Assembly: GCF_022836845.1 (NCBI RefSeq)
Contig: NZ_JAJNNZ010000010.1
Location: 82,679 to 146,678 of the forward strand
Reading direction: 5' to 3'
DNA from: Vibrio gelatinilyticus
GTDB lineage: Bacteria > Pseudomonadota > Gammaproteobacteria > Enterobacterales > Vibrionaceae
Length of the DNA: 64,000 nucleotides
Positions 17,333 to 28,309 of this stretch are shown here, piece after piece. A program made the position numbers and the translations under genes. The notes under the pieces were generated by a model. That model saw nothing but the letters and a program-made list of their open reading frames with translations. It was not told the origin of the DNA and did not search any database. Every line of letters starts with the position of its first letter. Positions within the stretch are counted from its first letter, which is position 1.

Positions 17333-18730
17333 TCAACTGGACGCAGTATCGCTTAATTCCGCTTTGTTTGCTTCGTGCTCTTCATGGTCACGTTTACGAG
17401 CTTTGTCAAGTAGTTCTGCAAAGTAGTGCCTTAGAGAATACAGCATCAGCAGACTTGGAATGACCATCAGAGAGGTTATTACAAAGAATAAAGACCAATC
17501 GTTTAGATAATCCACCAGTTCACCACTGAAGGAAGCGAGTGTTGTTCGGCCAAAGTTACCGAGCGAGGCTAATAATGCATATTGAGTTGCTGAGAAGGCT
17601 TGTCCAGTCAGGACCGTCAAAAAGGAAACAAAAGCCACAGTTGAAAACGCAGTCGTGAAGTTATCAACAATGATCGTCGCTAAAAAAAGTGTTTCACTAG
17701 GCCCAGCTTTGGCTATCCAGGCAAACATCAGGTTACTTGCACTCATAGCAATACCGCCAATCATCAACCCCCTGACAATACCAAACTTAACGTTGAACAT
17801 ACTGCCCAATAAGGTAAAGGCGATAGTTGCTCCCCAACCAATAAGCTTAGAGTAGTGACCAATTTGCTCATTACTAAAGCCGATTTCCTTATAAAATGGA
17901 ATAGACATTCGTCCTAGGAATGCTTCACCGATCTTAAAGAGGAAAACAAACAGCAGAAGCGTAATTGCTACTTGTACACCGTTTCGTTTAAAGAAATCTA
18001 AGAAAGGCTCTACCACAGTAACGGTAAACCAACTAATAATAGGATTGCCGACCACTTTCTCGTGTCGTGCTTCTGCTTGGCTTTGCAGTTTTTCCCGAAG
18101 GGTTTTTGGCTCACCAACCAGCAAGGTGAATAGCATCAAGATAGCGGTGATGGCCGCCATACCATAGTACACACCATTCCAACCAATCACATCCGCGTTG
18201 ACAAAGGCGAGGTAGCCTGGCAGTGAGTAACCTGTCCACCATCCAATGACAGCCATTGCCGAGGCCTGAGGCAGCTTGTTAGACGCAGATTTTGGAAACG
18301 TATCGATACGAAATGCGTCAATGGCGATATCTTGCGTCGCCGATGCGATGGCAATACCTAGAGCTACCATCGAAGTAAACATAAGATCGTTTGCAGGGTT
18401 GACACCAGCGATAAAGAGTGTGCAAATCAGGATTAAAGTCTGGCAGAGGAAGACCCAACTTCTTCGCTGCCCTAGTGCTGAATGAAGGATCGGCAGTTTG
18501 ACGCGATCGACCAAGGGAGCCCATAGAAAGTTAATGGCATAAACGGCAAATATTGAACCGAAATATCCGATTGCAGCTCGAGTTAAGCCGGCGTCCTTAA
18601 GCCAACCAGACATGTTTGAACCGATAAGCACCCAAGGGAAGCCACTAGAGCAACCGAGCATAAATACCCAGAGTAAGCGCTTATCCCAATAGCTTTTTAT
18701 AGTCTCTTGCCAAGTCATTTGCTGTTCCAC
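17333..18730 (-). CDS. ampG: AmpG family muropeptide MFS transporter
   Basis: 465 residues with about 12-14 predicted hydrophobic segments. Family text includes LGCSSGFPWVLIGSNMSGWL near the N-terminus, LWAPLVDR (MFS A-like motif) and SATQDIAIDAFRID. AmpG imports 1,6-anhydromuropeptides from the periplasm for recycling, so it uses products of lytic transglycosylases such as MltA. The start is GTG at 18728-18730 with AAGGAG seven bases upstream; the ATG three bases earlier is out of frame. It follows yajG and ppiA on the same strand, the Vibrio version of the yajG-ampG pair. Confidence 0.94.
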   Translation of the reverse strand: MEQQMTWQETIKSYWDKRLLWVFMLGCSSGFPWVLIGSNMSGWLKDAGLTRAAIGYFGSIFAVYAINFLWAPLVDRVKLPILHSALGQRRSWVFLCQTLILICTLFIAGVNPANDLMFTSMVALGIAIASATQDIAIDAFRIDTFPKSASNKLPQASAMAVIGWWTGYSLPGYLAFVNADVIGWNGVYYGMAAITAILMLFTLLVGEPKTLREKLQSQAEARHEKVVGNPIISWFTVTVVEPFLDFFKRNGVQVAITLLLFVFLFKIGEAFLGRMSIPFYKEIGFSNEQIGHYSKLIGWGATIAFTLLGSMFNVKFGIVRGLMIGGIAMSASNLMFAWIAKAGPSETLFLATIIVDNFTTAFSTVAFVSFLTVLTGQAFSATQYALLASLGNFGRTTLASFSGELVDYLNDWSLFFVITSLMVIPSLLMLYSLRHYFAELLDKARKRDHEEHEANKAELSDTASS

Positions 18731-18793
18731 ATGACGCTCCTTGTTATTGGCATGCCAACGAAAATTAATATAGAGCCTGAACGGCCCTCTGAA

Positions 18794-19339
18794 TTAGTCT
18801 ATCTTTTTGATATTAGTTATAATAATGCTTTCTTGAGGTACGTCTCTCATGCCGCCAACACTTCGAGTCGGTTTTTGCCCCATCGCTTGCACAACCTCAA
18901 AGCCGTCAATCACTTTACCAAAGACCGCATAGCCGGGATTGCTGTAGCTATAGTTTAGAAAATCATTATCGACAAGGTTAATAAAAAACTGTCTGGTTGC
19001 CGAATTAGGATCCTGAGTTCTGGCCATGGCAATAGTTGCGGTATCGTTTGTCAAACCGTTTGAGGCTTCATTCTGGATTGGTCCGTAAGCTCTCAGACGG
19101 TTAAAATCTGCATCAAAGCCACCACCTTGTGCCATGAAACCCGGAATAACACGATGGAACTGACTGTTCACATAGCTGCCGTCGTCCACATAGCGTAAAA
19201 AGTTCTCTACCGTAGTCGGTGCCTGTTCTTGGTTTAACTCAAGGGTGAAGTTGCCGAGGCTAGTTTCAACTAATACCTTAGGACCGGCCAGTACCGAGGC
19301 TGAAAACAGGGCCAGAGCCAGGCATATTTTTTTCAACAT
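18794..19339 (-). CDS. ppiA: Periplasmic peptidyl-prolyl cis-trans isomerase (cyclophilin PpiA)
   Basis: 181 residues. A cleavable signal peptide (MLKKICLALALFSASVLAG) precedes a complete cyclophilin domain with the active-site text FHRVIPGFMAQGG (catalytic Arg) and RQFFINL. The signal sequence argues for the periplasmic PpiA rather than cytoplasmic PpiB. Its ATG overlaps the yajG stop by one base (TAATG) and is preceded by GGAGAG within yajG, so translation is coupled. Confidence 0.92.
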   Translation of the reverse strand: MLKKICLALALFSASVLAGPKVLVETSLGNFTLELNQEQAPTTVENFLRYVDDGSYVNSQFHRVIPGFMAQGGGFDADFNRLRAYGPIQNEASNGLTNDTATIAMARTQDPNSATRQFFINLVDNDFLNYSYSNPGYAVFGKVIDGFEVVQAMGQKPTRSVGGMRDVPQESIIITNIKKID

Positions 19340-19908
19340 TAGAATCTCTCCTTCATATAATCTTGTAGCTCTTGATCGTTCGCTATTTCCTTGAGAACCA
19401 GACTAACCGTATCGTTGAGCACTGTCGCGATATCTTCGTCGGATGCACTCATTACACCAGAACGTTTAGCGGTTCCGTTATAGGTTTTGACCAGTTTTCC
19501 TTTGGCATTTTCAGCCGTTAGCTCAATGGTAACGTTGCCGTCGATATCGTTTTCCATAACGCTATGACGAACAGAGACTAGAGCCTCTTGTAACTCAAGC
19601 TTTAGAGAGTTTGAGCTGTTTACCGTCACATGATAACCCTGTGATGAAAACTGTTGAGTAAGAAGGTTTTCTAAAGAAACGCGAACATTTTGTTTTGAAT
19701 GAACAGGAGTAATATTTGAGCGCCCGTTGTCGAGCAGAGCGACGTACTGAGCGGTTCGGACGTCTTTACTCGATAGGGTGAATGATTTCCCCTCAACAAT
19801 CTTCGCAGCGCTCATGGTGGCTTGTGGCGCGAAGTCTATCTGTTCTTGCTTAGGGCTTGCACAGGCTGCTAAAAGCGCAACGGATACAGCCAACACCAAC
19901 TTTTTCAT
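19339..19908 (-). CDS. yajG: YajG family lipoprotein
   Basis: Starting at MKKLVLAVSVALLAACAS (ATG at 19906-19908) the product is 189 residues with a lipobox LAAC, so it is a lipoprotein with Ser at position +2, likely sorted to the outer membrane. The ORF extends 15 codons upstream, but that part precedes the signal peptide. The function of YajG is unknown; its constant linkage to ampG suggests an envelope or peptidoglycan-related role, which is inference. Confidence 0.88.
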   Translation of the reverse strand: MKKLVLAVSVALLAACASPKQEQIDFAPQATMSAAKIVEGKSFTLSSKDVRTAQYVALLDNGRSNITPVHSKQNVRVSLENLLTQQFSSQGYHVTVNSSNSLKLELQEALVSVRHSVMENDIDGNVTIELTAENAKGKLVKTYNGTAKRSGVMSASDEDIATVLNDTVSLVLKEIANDQELQDYMKERF

Positions 19909-20060
19909 TACTAGATTCCTTTTTTCTACATAGATACCAATGGGGTATCTCAATCGACATCCAAGAGTGGTTCGATATATCTTAAAATGTCATCAATGAA
20001 CGATTGTGTGTCAAAGTCTTAGTGATAGCTAGCGAGCTGGTACTAACATTGACTTAAACT

Positions 20061-21191
20061 TTACTTAGTTGCTTGTAAAATAACAAATTTGGCATTTGAA
20101 GCCACCCGCTTCACTTGATTCTTGCCAAATAGCTTAGCCAGCTTTTTATCGTAGCCGAGGTGACGGTTGCCGATAACTAATAACTCTCCGCCAGTACTAA
20201 GAACTTGCTTTGCGTCACAGAACATCTGCCATGCGATATGGTCGGTGACCGCTTGTTGTTGGTGAAAAGGCGGATTACATAGAACCAAATCTGCACTATT
20301 TTTTTCAAACCCGTCTAAGCAATTATTGGCGATATATTGCACATTAACGCCTGAATCTACATTGTTCGAGAGGTTAATTTTTGCAGATTGAACCGCCATC
20401 AAACTTTCATCCACACAAATGAGTTGTGCGTTAGGGTTTAGCCTGGCCGTTTTTACTGACAAGACACCATTACCGCACCCCAGGTCGATAATCGTACCGT
20501 AGCGATCGTTTTGTGGAATATGCTCAAGCATAAAGCGAGCACCGAGATCCAAACTTTCCCCCGAATATACGTTAGGTAAGTTGGTGAGAGAGATATCTTC
20601 GTGTTCCACTGTCCAACAAGTATTGGCCGATACATCAAGCTGTGGTTGGCTGTTTGCGAAACTAAAGACTAAGCGGTGTTTTTTCCACGCCAGAGAGGTG
20701 CGTGTATCACCTAGGTATTTATCAAACAGTTTAAGGGTCGAGCTGTGTATCTCTTTCGCTTTATTCACGGCTATTACAGGGCAACTTTCGCTAATAGAGC
20801 GCCTAAGCTGGCTCAATAGCCAGGTAAGATAGCGGTTGTTTTTTGGTAACTGCATCAGTACCAAATCAATATCATTAGGTAGTGCAGACATCGCATCCAT
20901 GAATTGAACTGCGGGACATTGGTTTCGCTCCAAGTTCTGCAGAGCACCTCGTCGAGATATGAATGAATCACTCATCACAGTCACATTGTGATGCTCTGAA
21001 AACCAACAGGCAAGAGCACCAAACTGATCATTAATGATCAAGATATTTTGCTTTGGCGCAAGGTCAAGTTCTTCTGCATGACGAATAAGGTACTCGTCAC
21101 CAGCATCCCAAGCTTGTAGCTGCTCAGCAGCGTGCTCTGGGAAGCGGTGAAGTGTTAGCGTTCTTTCGAATAAATTAAGTTCTGTTTTCAT
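20061..21191 (-). CDS. rlmG: 23S rRNA (guanine1835-N2)-methyltransferase RlmG
   Basis: 376 residues, matching the RlmG length. The C-terminal Rossmann methyltransferase domain has the SAM motif IIDLGCGNGVLSV (near residue 237) and the catalytic NPPFHQ motif (near residue 305), typical of guanine-N2 methyltransferases. The N-terminal half is a degenerate duplicated methyltransferase-like domain, as in RsmC. RlmG rather than RsmC fits the N-terminal text LNLFERTLTLHRFP. It lies between yajG and bolA, which are neighbours in E. coli. Confidence 0.93.
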   Translation of the reverse strand: MKTELNLFERTLTLHRFPEHAAEQLQAWDAGDEYLIRHAEELDLAPKQNILIINDQFGALACWFSEHHNVTVMSDSFISRRGALQNLERNQCPAVQFMDAMSALPNDIDLVLMQLPKNNRYLTWLLSQLRRSISESCPVIAVNKAKEIHSSTLKLFDKYLGDTRTSLAWKKHRLVFSFANSQPQLDVSANTCWTVEHEDISLTNLPNVYSGESLDLGARFMLEHIPQNDRYGTIIDLGCGNGVLSVKTARLNPNAQLICVDESLMAVQSAKINLSNNVDSGVNVQYIANNCLDGFEKNSADLVLCNPPFHQQQAVTDHIAWQMFCDAKQVLSTGGELLVIGNRHLGYDKKLAKLFGKNQVKRVASNAKFVILQATK

Positions 21192-21507
21192 AGCTTGGAT
21201 ACGTGTTGGAGTTACGGGTATTGTCGCAGAAGCAATTTCCTTGTTGCAACACTTATTAAAGATGCCTTATTTAATCATGTAGAGAAGTCGTTGGTGTTGG
21301 CTTTAGGTTAGTTAATGTCGTCAACCTTGCCATAGCACTGTGCGAAATTAGGCAGGAGACTTGTAGAGACTATGAGCCTATTTGGTTAATGAAAGGATAT
21401 AGCTACTGCAAGTTTCTGAAGCATGAGTATAATGAACAAATAATAGATTCAGTTAAACTGAAGACAATAATAGAAAGTATCTCAGATCGTATTTAAAGGA
21501 AGCCCAG
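21192..21507. other. Divergent intergenic region between rlmG and bolA
   Basis: 316 bases without a gene. It holds a TATAAT -10 candidate at 21428-21433 and a 15-bp operator-like palindrome at 21448-21462. I see nothing convincing elsewhere in it. Confidence 0.5.
21428..21462 (+). promoter_or_regulatory. bolA promoter -10 and operator-like palindrome
   Basis: TATAAT at 21428-21433 is followed at 21448-21462 by TTCAGTTAAACTGAA, perfect 7-bp arms about one base, roughly 45 bases before the bolA ATG. No matching -35 is obvious, as is common for sigma-S-influenced promoters. The regulator that would bind the palindrome is unknown to me. Confidence 0.4.
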
Positions 21508-21816
21508 ATGATTCAACAGCTTATCGAGCAAAAGCTCCACCAGGCCTTTCATCCCCTCTACTTAGACGTGCGCAATGAAAGCTATATGCACAACGTTCCG
21601 CCTGGCTCAGAGAGCCATTTTAAAGTGGTAGTCGTGAGTGAACTATTTGAAGGTGAACGACTCATCTCTAGGCACCGAAAGGTGAATGGTGTGTTGGCTG
21701 ATGAGTTATCTAATTCCATTCACGCGTTAGCCATTCATACTTACACTCCGGAAGAATGGAGCAAGGAAAATGAATTTGCTCCAGCCTCTCCGAAATGTGC
21801 GGGTGGCGGAAACTGA
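21508..21816 (+). CDS. bolA: BolA family protein
   Basis: 102 residues. The central [16 protein letters not shown] and [14 protein letters not shown] are the BolA class II KH-like signature, and [12 protein letters not shown] ends the fold. BolA proteins bind monothiol glutaredoxins and iron-sulfur clusters and affect morphology and stress genes. A run of AAAGGAAG lies just before the ATG. The Cys in the last residues (KCAGGGN) is common in the bolA branch as opposed to ibaG. Confidence 0.92.
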   Translation: MIQQLIEQKLHQAFHPLYLDVRNESYMHNVPPGSESHFKVVVVSELFEGERLISRHRKVNGVLADELSNSIHALAIHTYTPEEWSKENEFAPASPKCAGGGN

Positions 21817-22323
21817 CACACGTTGGTGTGACCAGCGTGGTATACAGAGTTCCCCAAAGAAAATAACATACGGCCAAATTGACATGTGCCACAGTTATTG
21901 TTGAAGGTTTGCTTATTTCAATTGTACCTCAAAAGAGGTATTTTAATTAACACGGTGACAACAAATTACGTCATATGAATGTTAGTATTTTTCTTGTGAC
22001 GAAATATGAACAGCACAATGACCTAAATTGTATAAGGTTAATGGACTATGTGCGATGCCTCAAAGTTATGAATATTCGCCAGCCGTTACCTAGCAAAACA
22101 TTCGATAAAATGGGCTGAATACCGCTATTGGTCATGGCATCCTCTTTGAAAAAGATGCTAAACTAGCACCCCAATAAGATCTCGCAGCGATTCTATGACG
22201 AGATTGTAAATGTGATGTTGCGCTCTGCTTGTTTAAAACGCAGAGTTAGACACTTCAATGTCGTGTCTAAATATTACTCAAATTAAAAGAATCTTTTTCC
22301 CGATAAAAGTAGTGCAAGTGCGT
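21817..22323. other. Long leader region of the nqr operon
   Basis: 507 bases between bolA and nqrA. An imperfect hairpin just after bolA (about 21818-21840) lacks a T-run. The final 150 bases contain three consecutive perfect stems: ATCTCG/CGAGAT (22179-22204), CTCTGC/GCAGAG (22223-22245) and TTAGACAC/GTGTCTAA (22246-22270). I could not identify a known riboswitch or a convincing promoter. Confidence 0.5.
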
Positions 22324-23664
22324 ATGATTACAATAAAGAAGGGCTTGGATCTTCCTATTGCAGGAGCTCCCTCCCAGGTGATTAATGATGGTAAGTCCAT
22401 CACTAAAGTCGCCTTGCTTGGCGAAGAGTATGTGGGTATGCGTCCAACGATGCATGTTCGCGTAGGTGATGAAGTAAAGAAAGCTCAGGTTCTGTTTGAA
22501 GACAAAAAGAATTCCGGTGTGAAGTTTACTTCTCCAGCAAGCGGTAAGGTTATCGAAGTTAATCGTGGGGCAAAGCGTGTCCTTCAGTCCGTCGTGATTG
22601 AAGTGTCAGGTGAAGACCAGGTTACATTCGATAGCTTCGATGCCAATCAACTAGCGGGTCTTGATCGCGATGCGATTAAAACTCAGTTGGTCGATTCTGG
22701 TATGTGGACCGCGTTGCGAACTCGTCCGTTCAGCAAGGTTCCCGCAATTGATTCTGAAACTCAGGCTATTTTCGTGACCGCGATGGATACTAATCCACTA
22801 GCGGCTGAGCCAGAATTAATTATCAATGAGCAATCAGAAGCTTTTGTTGCTGGTTTGGATGTACTTTCCAAACTGACCAGTGGCAAAGTGTATGTGTGTA
22901 AAAAGGGCACAAGCTTACCGCGTTCCACGCAATCTAATGTAGAAGAGCATGCCTTTAATGGCCCTCACCCAGCGGGTCTTGCAGGCACTCACATGCATTA
23001 TCTCTATCCTGTTAATAACGAGCATGTCGCTTGGAGCATTAACTATCAAGATGTTATCGCTTTCGGTCACCTTTTCTTAACGGGTGAACTTTTCACAGAT
23101 CGAGTGGTAGCTCTTGCAGGCCCAGTGGTAAATAACCCACGTCTTATCCGTACTCAAATTGGTGCTAGCCTTGATGAGTTAACGGACAATGAGTTAATGC
23201 CTGGCGAAGTGCGTATTGTTTCTGGCTCAGTTCTTTCAGGTACTGCAGTTTCTGGTCCAACGGCGTATTTAGGTCGTTACCACCAACAAATTTCTGTGCT
23301 TCGTGAAGGTCGCGATAAAGAATTGTTTGGTTGGGCCGTCCCAGGTAAAAATAAATTCTCTATTACCCGCTCTTTCCTTGGTCACGTTTTCAAAGGTCAG
23401 TTGTTCAATATGACAACAACGACTAACGGTAGTGATCGCGCGATGGTGCCAATTGGCAATTATGAAAAAGTGATGCCAATGGATATGGAACCAACCTTAC
23501 TTCTTCGTGATCTATGTGCTGGCGACAGCGATAGTGCTCAGCGCTTGGGTGTGCTTGAGTTAGATGAAGAAGATATGGCGTTGTGTACCTTTGTTTGTCC
23601 TGGTAAATACGAATATGGTCAGCTCCTACGTGAGTGCCTAGACAAGATTGAGAAGGAAGGGTAA
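22324..23664 (+). CDS. nqrA: Na(+)-translocating NADH-quinone reductase subunit A
   Basis: 446 residues from the ATG giving [14 protein letters not shown], the standard NqrA N-terminus and length. A 22-codon in-frame extension to 22258 is not family-like. NqrA is the peripheral subunit involved in quinone binding. It opens the nqrABCDEF operon, with nqrB starting three bases after its stop. No strong Shine-Dalgarno sequence precedes this ATG. Confidence 0.97.
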   Translation: MITIKKGLDLPIAGAPSQVINDGKSITKVALLGEEYVGMRPTMHVRVGDEVKKAQVLFEDKKNSGVKFTSPASGKVIEVNRGAKRVLQSVVIEVSGEDQVTFDSFDANQLAGLDRDAIKTQLVDSGMWTALRTRPFSKVPAIDSETQAIFVTAMDTNPLAAEPELIINEQSEAFVAGLDVLSKLTSGKVYVCKKGTSLPRSTQSNVEEHAFNGPHPAGLAGTHMHYLYPVNNEHVAWSINYQDVIAFGHLFLTGELFTDRVVALAGPVVNNPRLIRTQIGASLDELTDNELMPGEVRIVSGSVLSGTAVSGPTAYLGRYHQQISVLREGRDKELFGWAVPGKNKFSITRSFLGHVFKGQLFNMTTTTNGSDRAMVPIGNYEKVMPMDMEPTLLLRDLCAGDSDSAQRLGVLELDEEDMALCTFVCPGKYEYGQLLRECLDKIEKEG

Positions 23665-23667
23665 TTC

Positions 23668-24909
23668 ATGCTTAAGAAATTCCTTGAGGATATCGAGCAT
23701 CACTTTGAGCCAGGTGGCAAACACGAGAAGTGGTTTGCTCTGTATGAAGCAGCGGCGACGTTGTTCTACACACCAGGCCTAGTAACGAAGCGTAGCTCGC
23801 ATGTCCGTGATAGCGTTGACTTGAAACGTATCATGATCATGGTTTGGTTTGCGGTGTTCCCAGCAGTGTTCTGGGGTATGTATAACGCAGGTAACCAGGC
23901 TGTTATGGCGCTAAACCACCTTTATTCTGGCGTAGAGCTTGCGGCAGCAATTGATGGTAACTGGCACTATTGGATAATTGAAGCCATTGGTGGAACATTA
24001 GGCACTGATGCTGGCTGGGGAAGTAAAATGCTTCTCGGGGCCACATATTTCTTACCAATCTACGCGACGGTCTTTATCGTTGGTGGTTTTTGGGAAGTCC
24101 TGTTCTGTATGGTGCGTAAACACGAAGTTAACGAAGGTTTCTTCGTAACGTCAATCTTGTTTGCTTTGATTGTTCCGCCAACACTTCCTCTTTGGCAAGC
24201 AGCACTCGGTATTACCTTTGGTGTTGTTGTTGCAAAAGAAATCTTTGGTGGCACTGGTCGTAACTTCCTTAACCCAGCTTTGGCGGGTCGTGCATTCCTA
24301 TTCTTCGCTTACCCTGCACAAATTTCAGGTGACGTGGTATGGATAGCCGCTGATGGTTTCTCTGGTGCTACAGCTCTGAGCCAATGGGCACAAGGCGGGG
24401 AAGGTGCACTGCTTAACAATATCACTGGCCAAACGATCACTTGGATGGACGCGTTCATCGGTAACATCCCAGGTTCAATCGGTGAAGTGTCGACGCTTGC
24501 ACTGATGATTGGTGCTGCAATGATTGTGTACATGGGCATCGCGTCATGGCGCATTATTGCAGGTGTAATGATCGGTATGATTGCCGTTGCAACTCTGTTT
24601 AATGTCATCGGTTCTGACACTAACGCTATGTTTGCAATGCCTTGGCACTGGCACTTAGTGTTGGGTGGCTTCGCCTTTGGTATGTTCTTTATGGCCACTG
24701 ATCCTGTTTCAGCGTCCTTCACTAATAACGGTAAGTGGGCTTACGGTATTTTGATTGGTGCGATGTGTGTCATGATTCGAGTGGTGAACCCGGCTTATCC
24801 AGAAGGCATGATGTTAGCAATTTTATTTGCAAACTTGTTCGCACCTCTATTCGACCACTTTGTGATTGAAAAGAACATCAAACGGAGAGAAGCACGCTAT
24901 GGCAAGTAA
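23668..24909 (+). CDS. nqrB: Na(+)-translocating NADH-quinone reductase subunit B
   Basis: 413 residues with about ten membrane segments. The FMN attachment motif SGAT places the phosphoester-linked threonine at Thr235, one position from the V. cholerae residue. NqrB carries covalent FMN and riboflavin and forms part of the sodium path. Its last 11 bases overlap the start of nqrC. Confidence 0.97.
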   Translation: MLKKFLEDIEHHFEPGGKHEKWFALYEAAATLFYTPGLVTKRSSHVRDSVDLKRIMIMVWFAVFPAVFWGMYNAGNQAVMALNHLYSGVELAAAIDGNWHYWIIEAIGGTLGTDAGWGSKMLLGATYFLPIYATVFIVGGFWEVLFCMVRKHEVNEGFFVTSILFALIVPPTLPLWQAALGITFGVVVAKEIFGGTGRNFLNPALAGRAFLFFAYPAQISGDVVWIAADGFSGATALSQWAQGGEGALLNNITGQTITWMDAFIGNIPGSIGEVSTLALMIGAAMIVYMGIASWRIIAGVMIGMIAVATLFNVIGSDTNAMFAMPWHWHLVLGGFAFGMFFMATDPVSASFTNNGKWAYGILIGAMCVMIRVVNPAYPEGMMLAILFANLFAPLFDHFVIEKNIKRREARYGK

Positions 24910-25666
24910 TAACGATAGCATTAAAAAGACTCTGTTTGTTGTTATCACGTTGAGCTTAGTGTGCTCAATCGTTGTATCGCTAGCAGCAGTTGGTCTGCGT
25001 GATAAGCAGCAAGCTAATGCAGTTCTAGATAAACAAAGCAAAATTGTTGATGTTGCTGGTATTCAGGCTGAGGGTACTGTCCCTGAGCTGTTTGCTCAGT
25101 ACATCGAACCTCGTTTGGTTGATTTTGATACGGGTGAGTTTGTTGACGGTGATGCGGCAACTTACGACCAACGTAAAGCGTCAAAAGTACCATCAGAATC
25201 TATCCGTCTAAAGGCAGAACAAGATAAAGCGAAAATCATTCGTCGTGCCAATGTGGGTACTATCTACCTTGTTAAGCAGGACGGTAAGGTAACGAGCTTA
25301 ATCCTACCTGTTCATGGAAATGGTCTATGGTCAATGATGTACGCTTTCGTAGCGGTACAAACTGACGGTAATACAGTGAATGGTATTACCTACTACGAAC
25401 AAGGTGAAACTCCAGGACTGGGTGGTGAAGTTGAAAACCCGACTTGGCGTGCACAGTTTGTTGGTAAGAAGCTGTTTGATGAGAACCATAAGCCAGCCAT
25501 TAAAGTGGTGAAAGGTGGAGCTCCTGCAGGTTCTGAACATGGCGTAGATGGCCTTTCTGGTGCCACGCTAACAAGTAACGGCGTTCAAAACACATTTGAC
25601 TTTTGGTTAGGTGATATGGGCTTTGGTCCTTTCCTAGCGAAGGTTCGTGACGGAGGTCTGAACTAA
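24899..25666 (+). CDS. nqrC: Na(+)-translocating NADH-quinone reductase subunit C
   Basis: The ATG at 24899 has GGAGAGAAG upstream and gives 255 residues; the longer frame from 24866 lies within nqrB. One N-terminal membrane helix (residues about 10-32) is followed by a periplasmic FMN-binding domain with GLSGATLTS, placing the FMN-linked threonine at Thr223. ApbE, encoded downstream, attaches this FMN. Confidence 0.97.
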   Translation: MASNNDSIKKTLFVVITLSLVCSIVVSLAAVGLRDKQQANAVLDKQSKIVDVAGIQAEGTVPELFAQYIEPRLVDFDTGEFVDGDAATYDQRKASKVPSESIRLKAEQDKAKIIRRANVGTIYLVKQDGKVTSLILPVHGNGLWSMMYAFVAVQTDGNTVNGITYYEQGETPGLGGEVENPTWRAQFVGKKLFDENHKPAIKVVKGGAPAGSEHGVDGLSGATLTSNGVQNTFDFWLGDMGFGPFLAKVRDGGLN

Positions 25667-26298
25667 TGTCTGATGCTAAAGAAATGAAAAAGAGCCTGTT
25701 TGCACCGGTGTTGGATAACAACCCGATTGCACTTCAAGTTCTCGGTGTGTGTTCTGCACTTGCCGTAACGACGAAACTGGAAACAGCATTTGTAATGACA
25801 CTGGCGGTAATTTTCGTTACTGCATTGTCGAACTTGTTCGTTTCGCTTATTCGTAACCATATGCCAAACAGTGTACGTATCATCGTACAAATGGCGATCA
25901 TCGCCTCTTTGGTAATCGTTGTTGACCAAATCTTGAAAGCGTATCTTTACGATATCTCTAAGCAACTTTCAGTATTTGTAAGTTTGATCATTACCAACTG
26001 TATCGTAATGGGTCGAGCGGAAGCGTTTGCAATGAAATCAGCCCCACTGCCGTCATTCATTGATGGTATTGGTAATGGTCTTGGCTATGGTTTTGTACTG
26101 ATGACAGTTGCATTTTTCCGTGAACTACTAGGTTCTGGCAAACTGTTTGGTGTTGAAGTACTTCCACTGGTATCTAACGGTGGCTGGTATCAACCAAATG
26201 GTCTGATGCTTCTAGCACCATCAGCATTCTTCTTAATTGGTTTTATGATTTGGGCTATCCGTATCCTTAAACCTGAACAAGTAGAAGCGAAGGAGTAA
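25666..26298 (+). CDS. nqrD: Na(+)-translocating NADH-quinone reductase subunit D
   Basis: 210 residues, six hydrophobic segments. The motif [13 protein letters not shown] with a conserved cysteine belongs to the NqrD/RnfE family; paired with NqrE it forms the intramembrane iron centre. The ATG overlaps the nqrC stop by one base. Confidence 0.96.
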   Translation: MSDAKEMKKSLFAPVLDNNPIALQVLGVCSALAVTTKLETAFVMTLAVIFVTALSNLFVSLIRNHMPNSVRIIVQMAIIASLVIVVDQILKAYLYDISKQLSVFVSLIITNCIVMGRAEAFAMKSAPLPSFIDGIGNGLGYGFVLMTVAFFRELLGSGKLFGVEVLPLVSNGGWYQPNGLMLLAPSAFFLIGFMIWAIRILKPEQVEAKE

Positions 26299-26305
26299 GG
26301 TCGAA

Positions 26306-26902
26306 ATGGAACATTATATTAGTCTACTTGTTAAATCGATCTTCATCGAAAATATGGCGTTATCATTCTTCTTGGGAATGTGTACTTTCTTAGCCGTGTC
26401 TAAGAAAGTGAAAACGTCTTTTGGTCTTGGTGTTGCGGTTGTGGTGGTATTGACCATTGCCGTGCCAGTGAACAACCTTGTTTATACCCACGTATTGAAA
26501 GAAAATGCTTTAGTTGCTGGTGTTGACTTAAGCTTTTTGAACTTCATTACGTTTATTGGTGTAATCGCAGCGCTGGTTCAAATTCTAGAGATGATCCTCG
26601 ATCGCTTCTTCCCACCGTTGTACAACGCTCTGGGTATTTTCCTACCATTGATCACAGTTAACTGTGCGATTTTTGGTGGAGTATCGTTCATGGTTCAACG
26701 TGATTATAACTTTGCGGAATCGGTCGTATACGGCTTTGGTTCTGGTGTGGGTTGGATGCTGGCTATCGTTGCGCTCGCGGGTATCCGTGAGAAAATGAAG
26801 TACTCTGATGTACCTCCGGGTCTACGTGGTTTAGGCATCACGTTTATCACTGTTGGTCTGATGGCTCTAGGCTTCATGTCGTTCTCTGGTGTTCAACTGT
26901 AG
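26306..26902 (+). CDS. nqrE: Na(+)-translocating NADH-quinone reductase subunit E
   Basis: 198 residues, six hydrophobic segments in inverted topology to NqrD. Cysteines in LGMCTFLAV and VNCAIFGG are the expected iron ligands shared with NqrD. It starts seven bases after nqrD. Confidence 0.96.
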   Translation: MEHYISLLVKSIFIENMALSFFLGMCTFLAVSKKVKTSFGLGVAVVVVLTIAVPVNNLVYTHVLKENALVAGVDLSFLNFITFIGVIAALVQILEMILDRFFPPLYNALGIFLPLITVNCAIFGGVSFMVQRDYNFAESVVYGFGSGVGWMLAIVALAGIREKMKYSDVPPGLRGLGITFITVGLMALGFMSFSGVQL

Positions 26903-26937
26903 GTCGGGTAAGCGACACAAATTTTAAGGAATAGTCA

Positions 26938-28164
26938 ATGCAAGTTATTATCCTTGGTGTAGTGATGTTTACCCTGATCGTATTGGCTTTGGTTCTAGTA
27001 ATTTTATTTGCTAAATCGAAGTTAGTACCAACAGGCGACATCACAATCTCTGTAAATGGCGATGCTGATAAAGCAATCGTAACTCAGCCAGGCGGAAAGC
27101 TGCTGAACGCACTAGCTGGTGCTGGTGTATTCGTATCTTCAGCTTGTGGCGGTGGTGGCTCATGTGGTCAGTGCCGAGTTAAAGTGAAATCTGGCGGTGG
27201 TGATATTCTACCGACCGAGCTTGACCATATTACTAAAGGTGAAGCTCGCGAAGGTGAGCGTCTAGCATGTCAAGTTAACATGAAGGCGGACATGGACATC
27301 GAACTTCCTGAAGAGATATTCGGTGTTAAGAAGTGGGAGTGTTCGGTTATCTCAAACGATAACAAAGCAACATTCATCAAAGAGCTTAAACTTCAAATCC
27401 CTGATGGCGAATCAGTACCTTTCCGTGCTGGTGGTTACATCCAGATTGAAGCGCCAGCTCACCATGTTAAATACTCAGACTTCGATGTACCTGATGAATA
27501 TCGTGAAGATTGGGATAAGTTTAACTTGTTCCGCTATGAGTCAGTAGTCAATGAAGAGTGCATTCGTGCTTACTCTATGGCTAACTACCCAGAAGAAGAA
27601 GGTATTATTATGTTAAACGTGCGTATTGCTACGCCACCGCCTAATAATCCTGATGTACCACCTGGTATCATGTCTTCATTCATTTGGTCGCTAAAAGAAG
27701 GCGATAAGTGTACTATCTCTGGCCCATTTGGTGAGTTCTTTGCGAAGGACACTGACAACGAAATGGTCTTCATCGGTGGTGGTGCCGGTATGGCGCCGAT
27801 GCGCTCGCACATTTTCGACCAGCTTAAGCGTTTGAATTCTAAGCGTAAGATGTCATTCTGGTACGGTGCTCGTTCACGTCGTGAAATGTTCTACGTTGAA
27901 GATTTCGATGGCCTACAAGCTGAAAACGATAACTTCAAGTGGCATGTCGCACTGTCTGACCCTATGCCGGAAGATAACTGGGATGGTTACACTGGCTTCA
28001 TTCACAACGTCATCTATGAGAATTATCTCAAAGATCACGAGGCACCTGAAGATTGTGAATACTACATGTGTGGACCACCTATGATGAATGCCGCAGTCAT
28101 TGGCATGTTGAAAGACTTAGGTGTAGAGGATGAAAACATCCTACTCGATGATTTTGGTGGTTAA
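26938..28164 (+). CDS. nqrF: Na(+)-translocating NADH-quinone reductase subunit F
   Basis: 408 residues: N-terminal membrane helix (about 3-25), a [2Fe-2S] domain with [12 protein letters not shown] plus the distal cysteine in RLACQV, an FAD domain (RAYSMANYP) and an NAD-binding domain ([22 protein letters not shown]). This is the NADH-oxidising entry of the pump. A strong terminator follows, so apbE and nqrM may be transcribed separately or by read-through. Confidence 0.97.
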   Translation: MQVIILGVVMFTLIVLALVLVILFAKSKLVPTGDITISVNGDADKAIVTQPGGKLLNALAGAGVFVSSACGGGGSCGQCRVKVKSGGGDILPTELDHITKGEAREGERLACQVNMKADMDIELPEEIFGVKKWECSVISNDNKATFIKELKLQIPDGESVPFRAGGYIQIEAPAHHVKYSDFDVPDEYREDWDKFNLFRYESVVNEECIRAYSMANYPEEEGIIMLNVRIATPPPNNPDVPPGIMSSFIWSLKEGDKCTISGPFGEFFAKDTDNEMVFIGGGAGMAPMRSHIFDQLKRLNSKRKMSFWYGARSRREMFYVEDFDGLQAENDNFKWHVALSDPMPEDNWDGYTGFIHNVIYENYLKDHEAPEDCEYYMCGPPMMNAAVIGMLKDLGVEDENILLDDFGG

Positions 28165-28188
28165 TCTCCACTAAGTTGTTGAAAATAC

Positions 28189-28214
28189 GGCTGGCTCTTT
28201 GGAGTCAGCCTTTT
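28189..28214 (+). terminator. Terminator after nqrF
   Basis: GGCTGGCTC pairs with GAGTCAGCC (one G-U) around a short loop, followed by four T and a T-rich stretch. Confidence 0.8.
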
Positions 28215-28309
28215 CAATTTTATGAGAGTAGTAACCTTTGAAACCAATCAAAGGCTAGTATTTTTATTAAAATAATAACGAGAAGTGTTGTTCTATTGAG
28301 GGTTTTTAG

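Noticed and set aside
22258..22323. In-frame 22-codon extension of nqrA
   Set aside because: NqrA begins at [10 protein letters not shown]; the extension lies in the structured leader.
24309..24722. 137-codon minus-strand ORF inside nqrB
   Set aside because: It is an antisense shadow of a highly conserved membrane protein with no independent signals.
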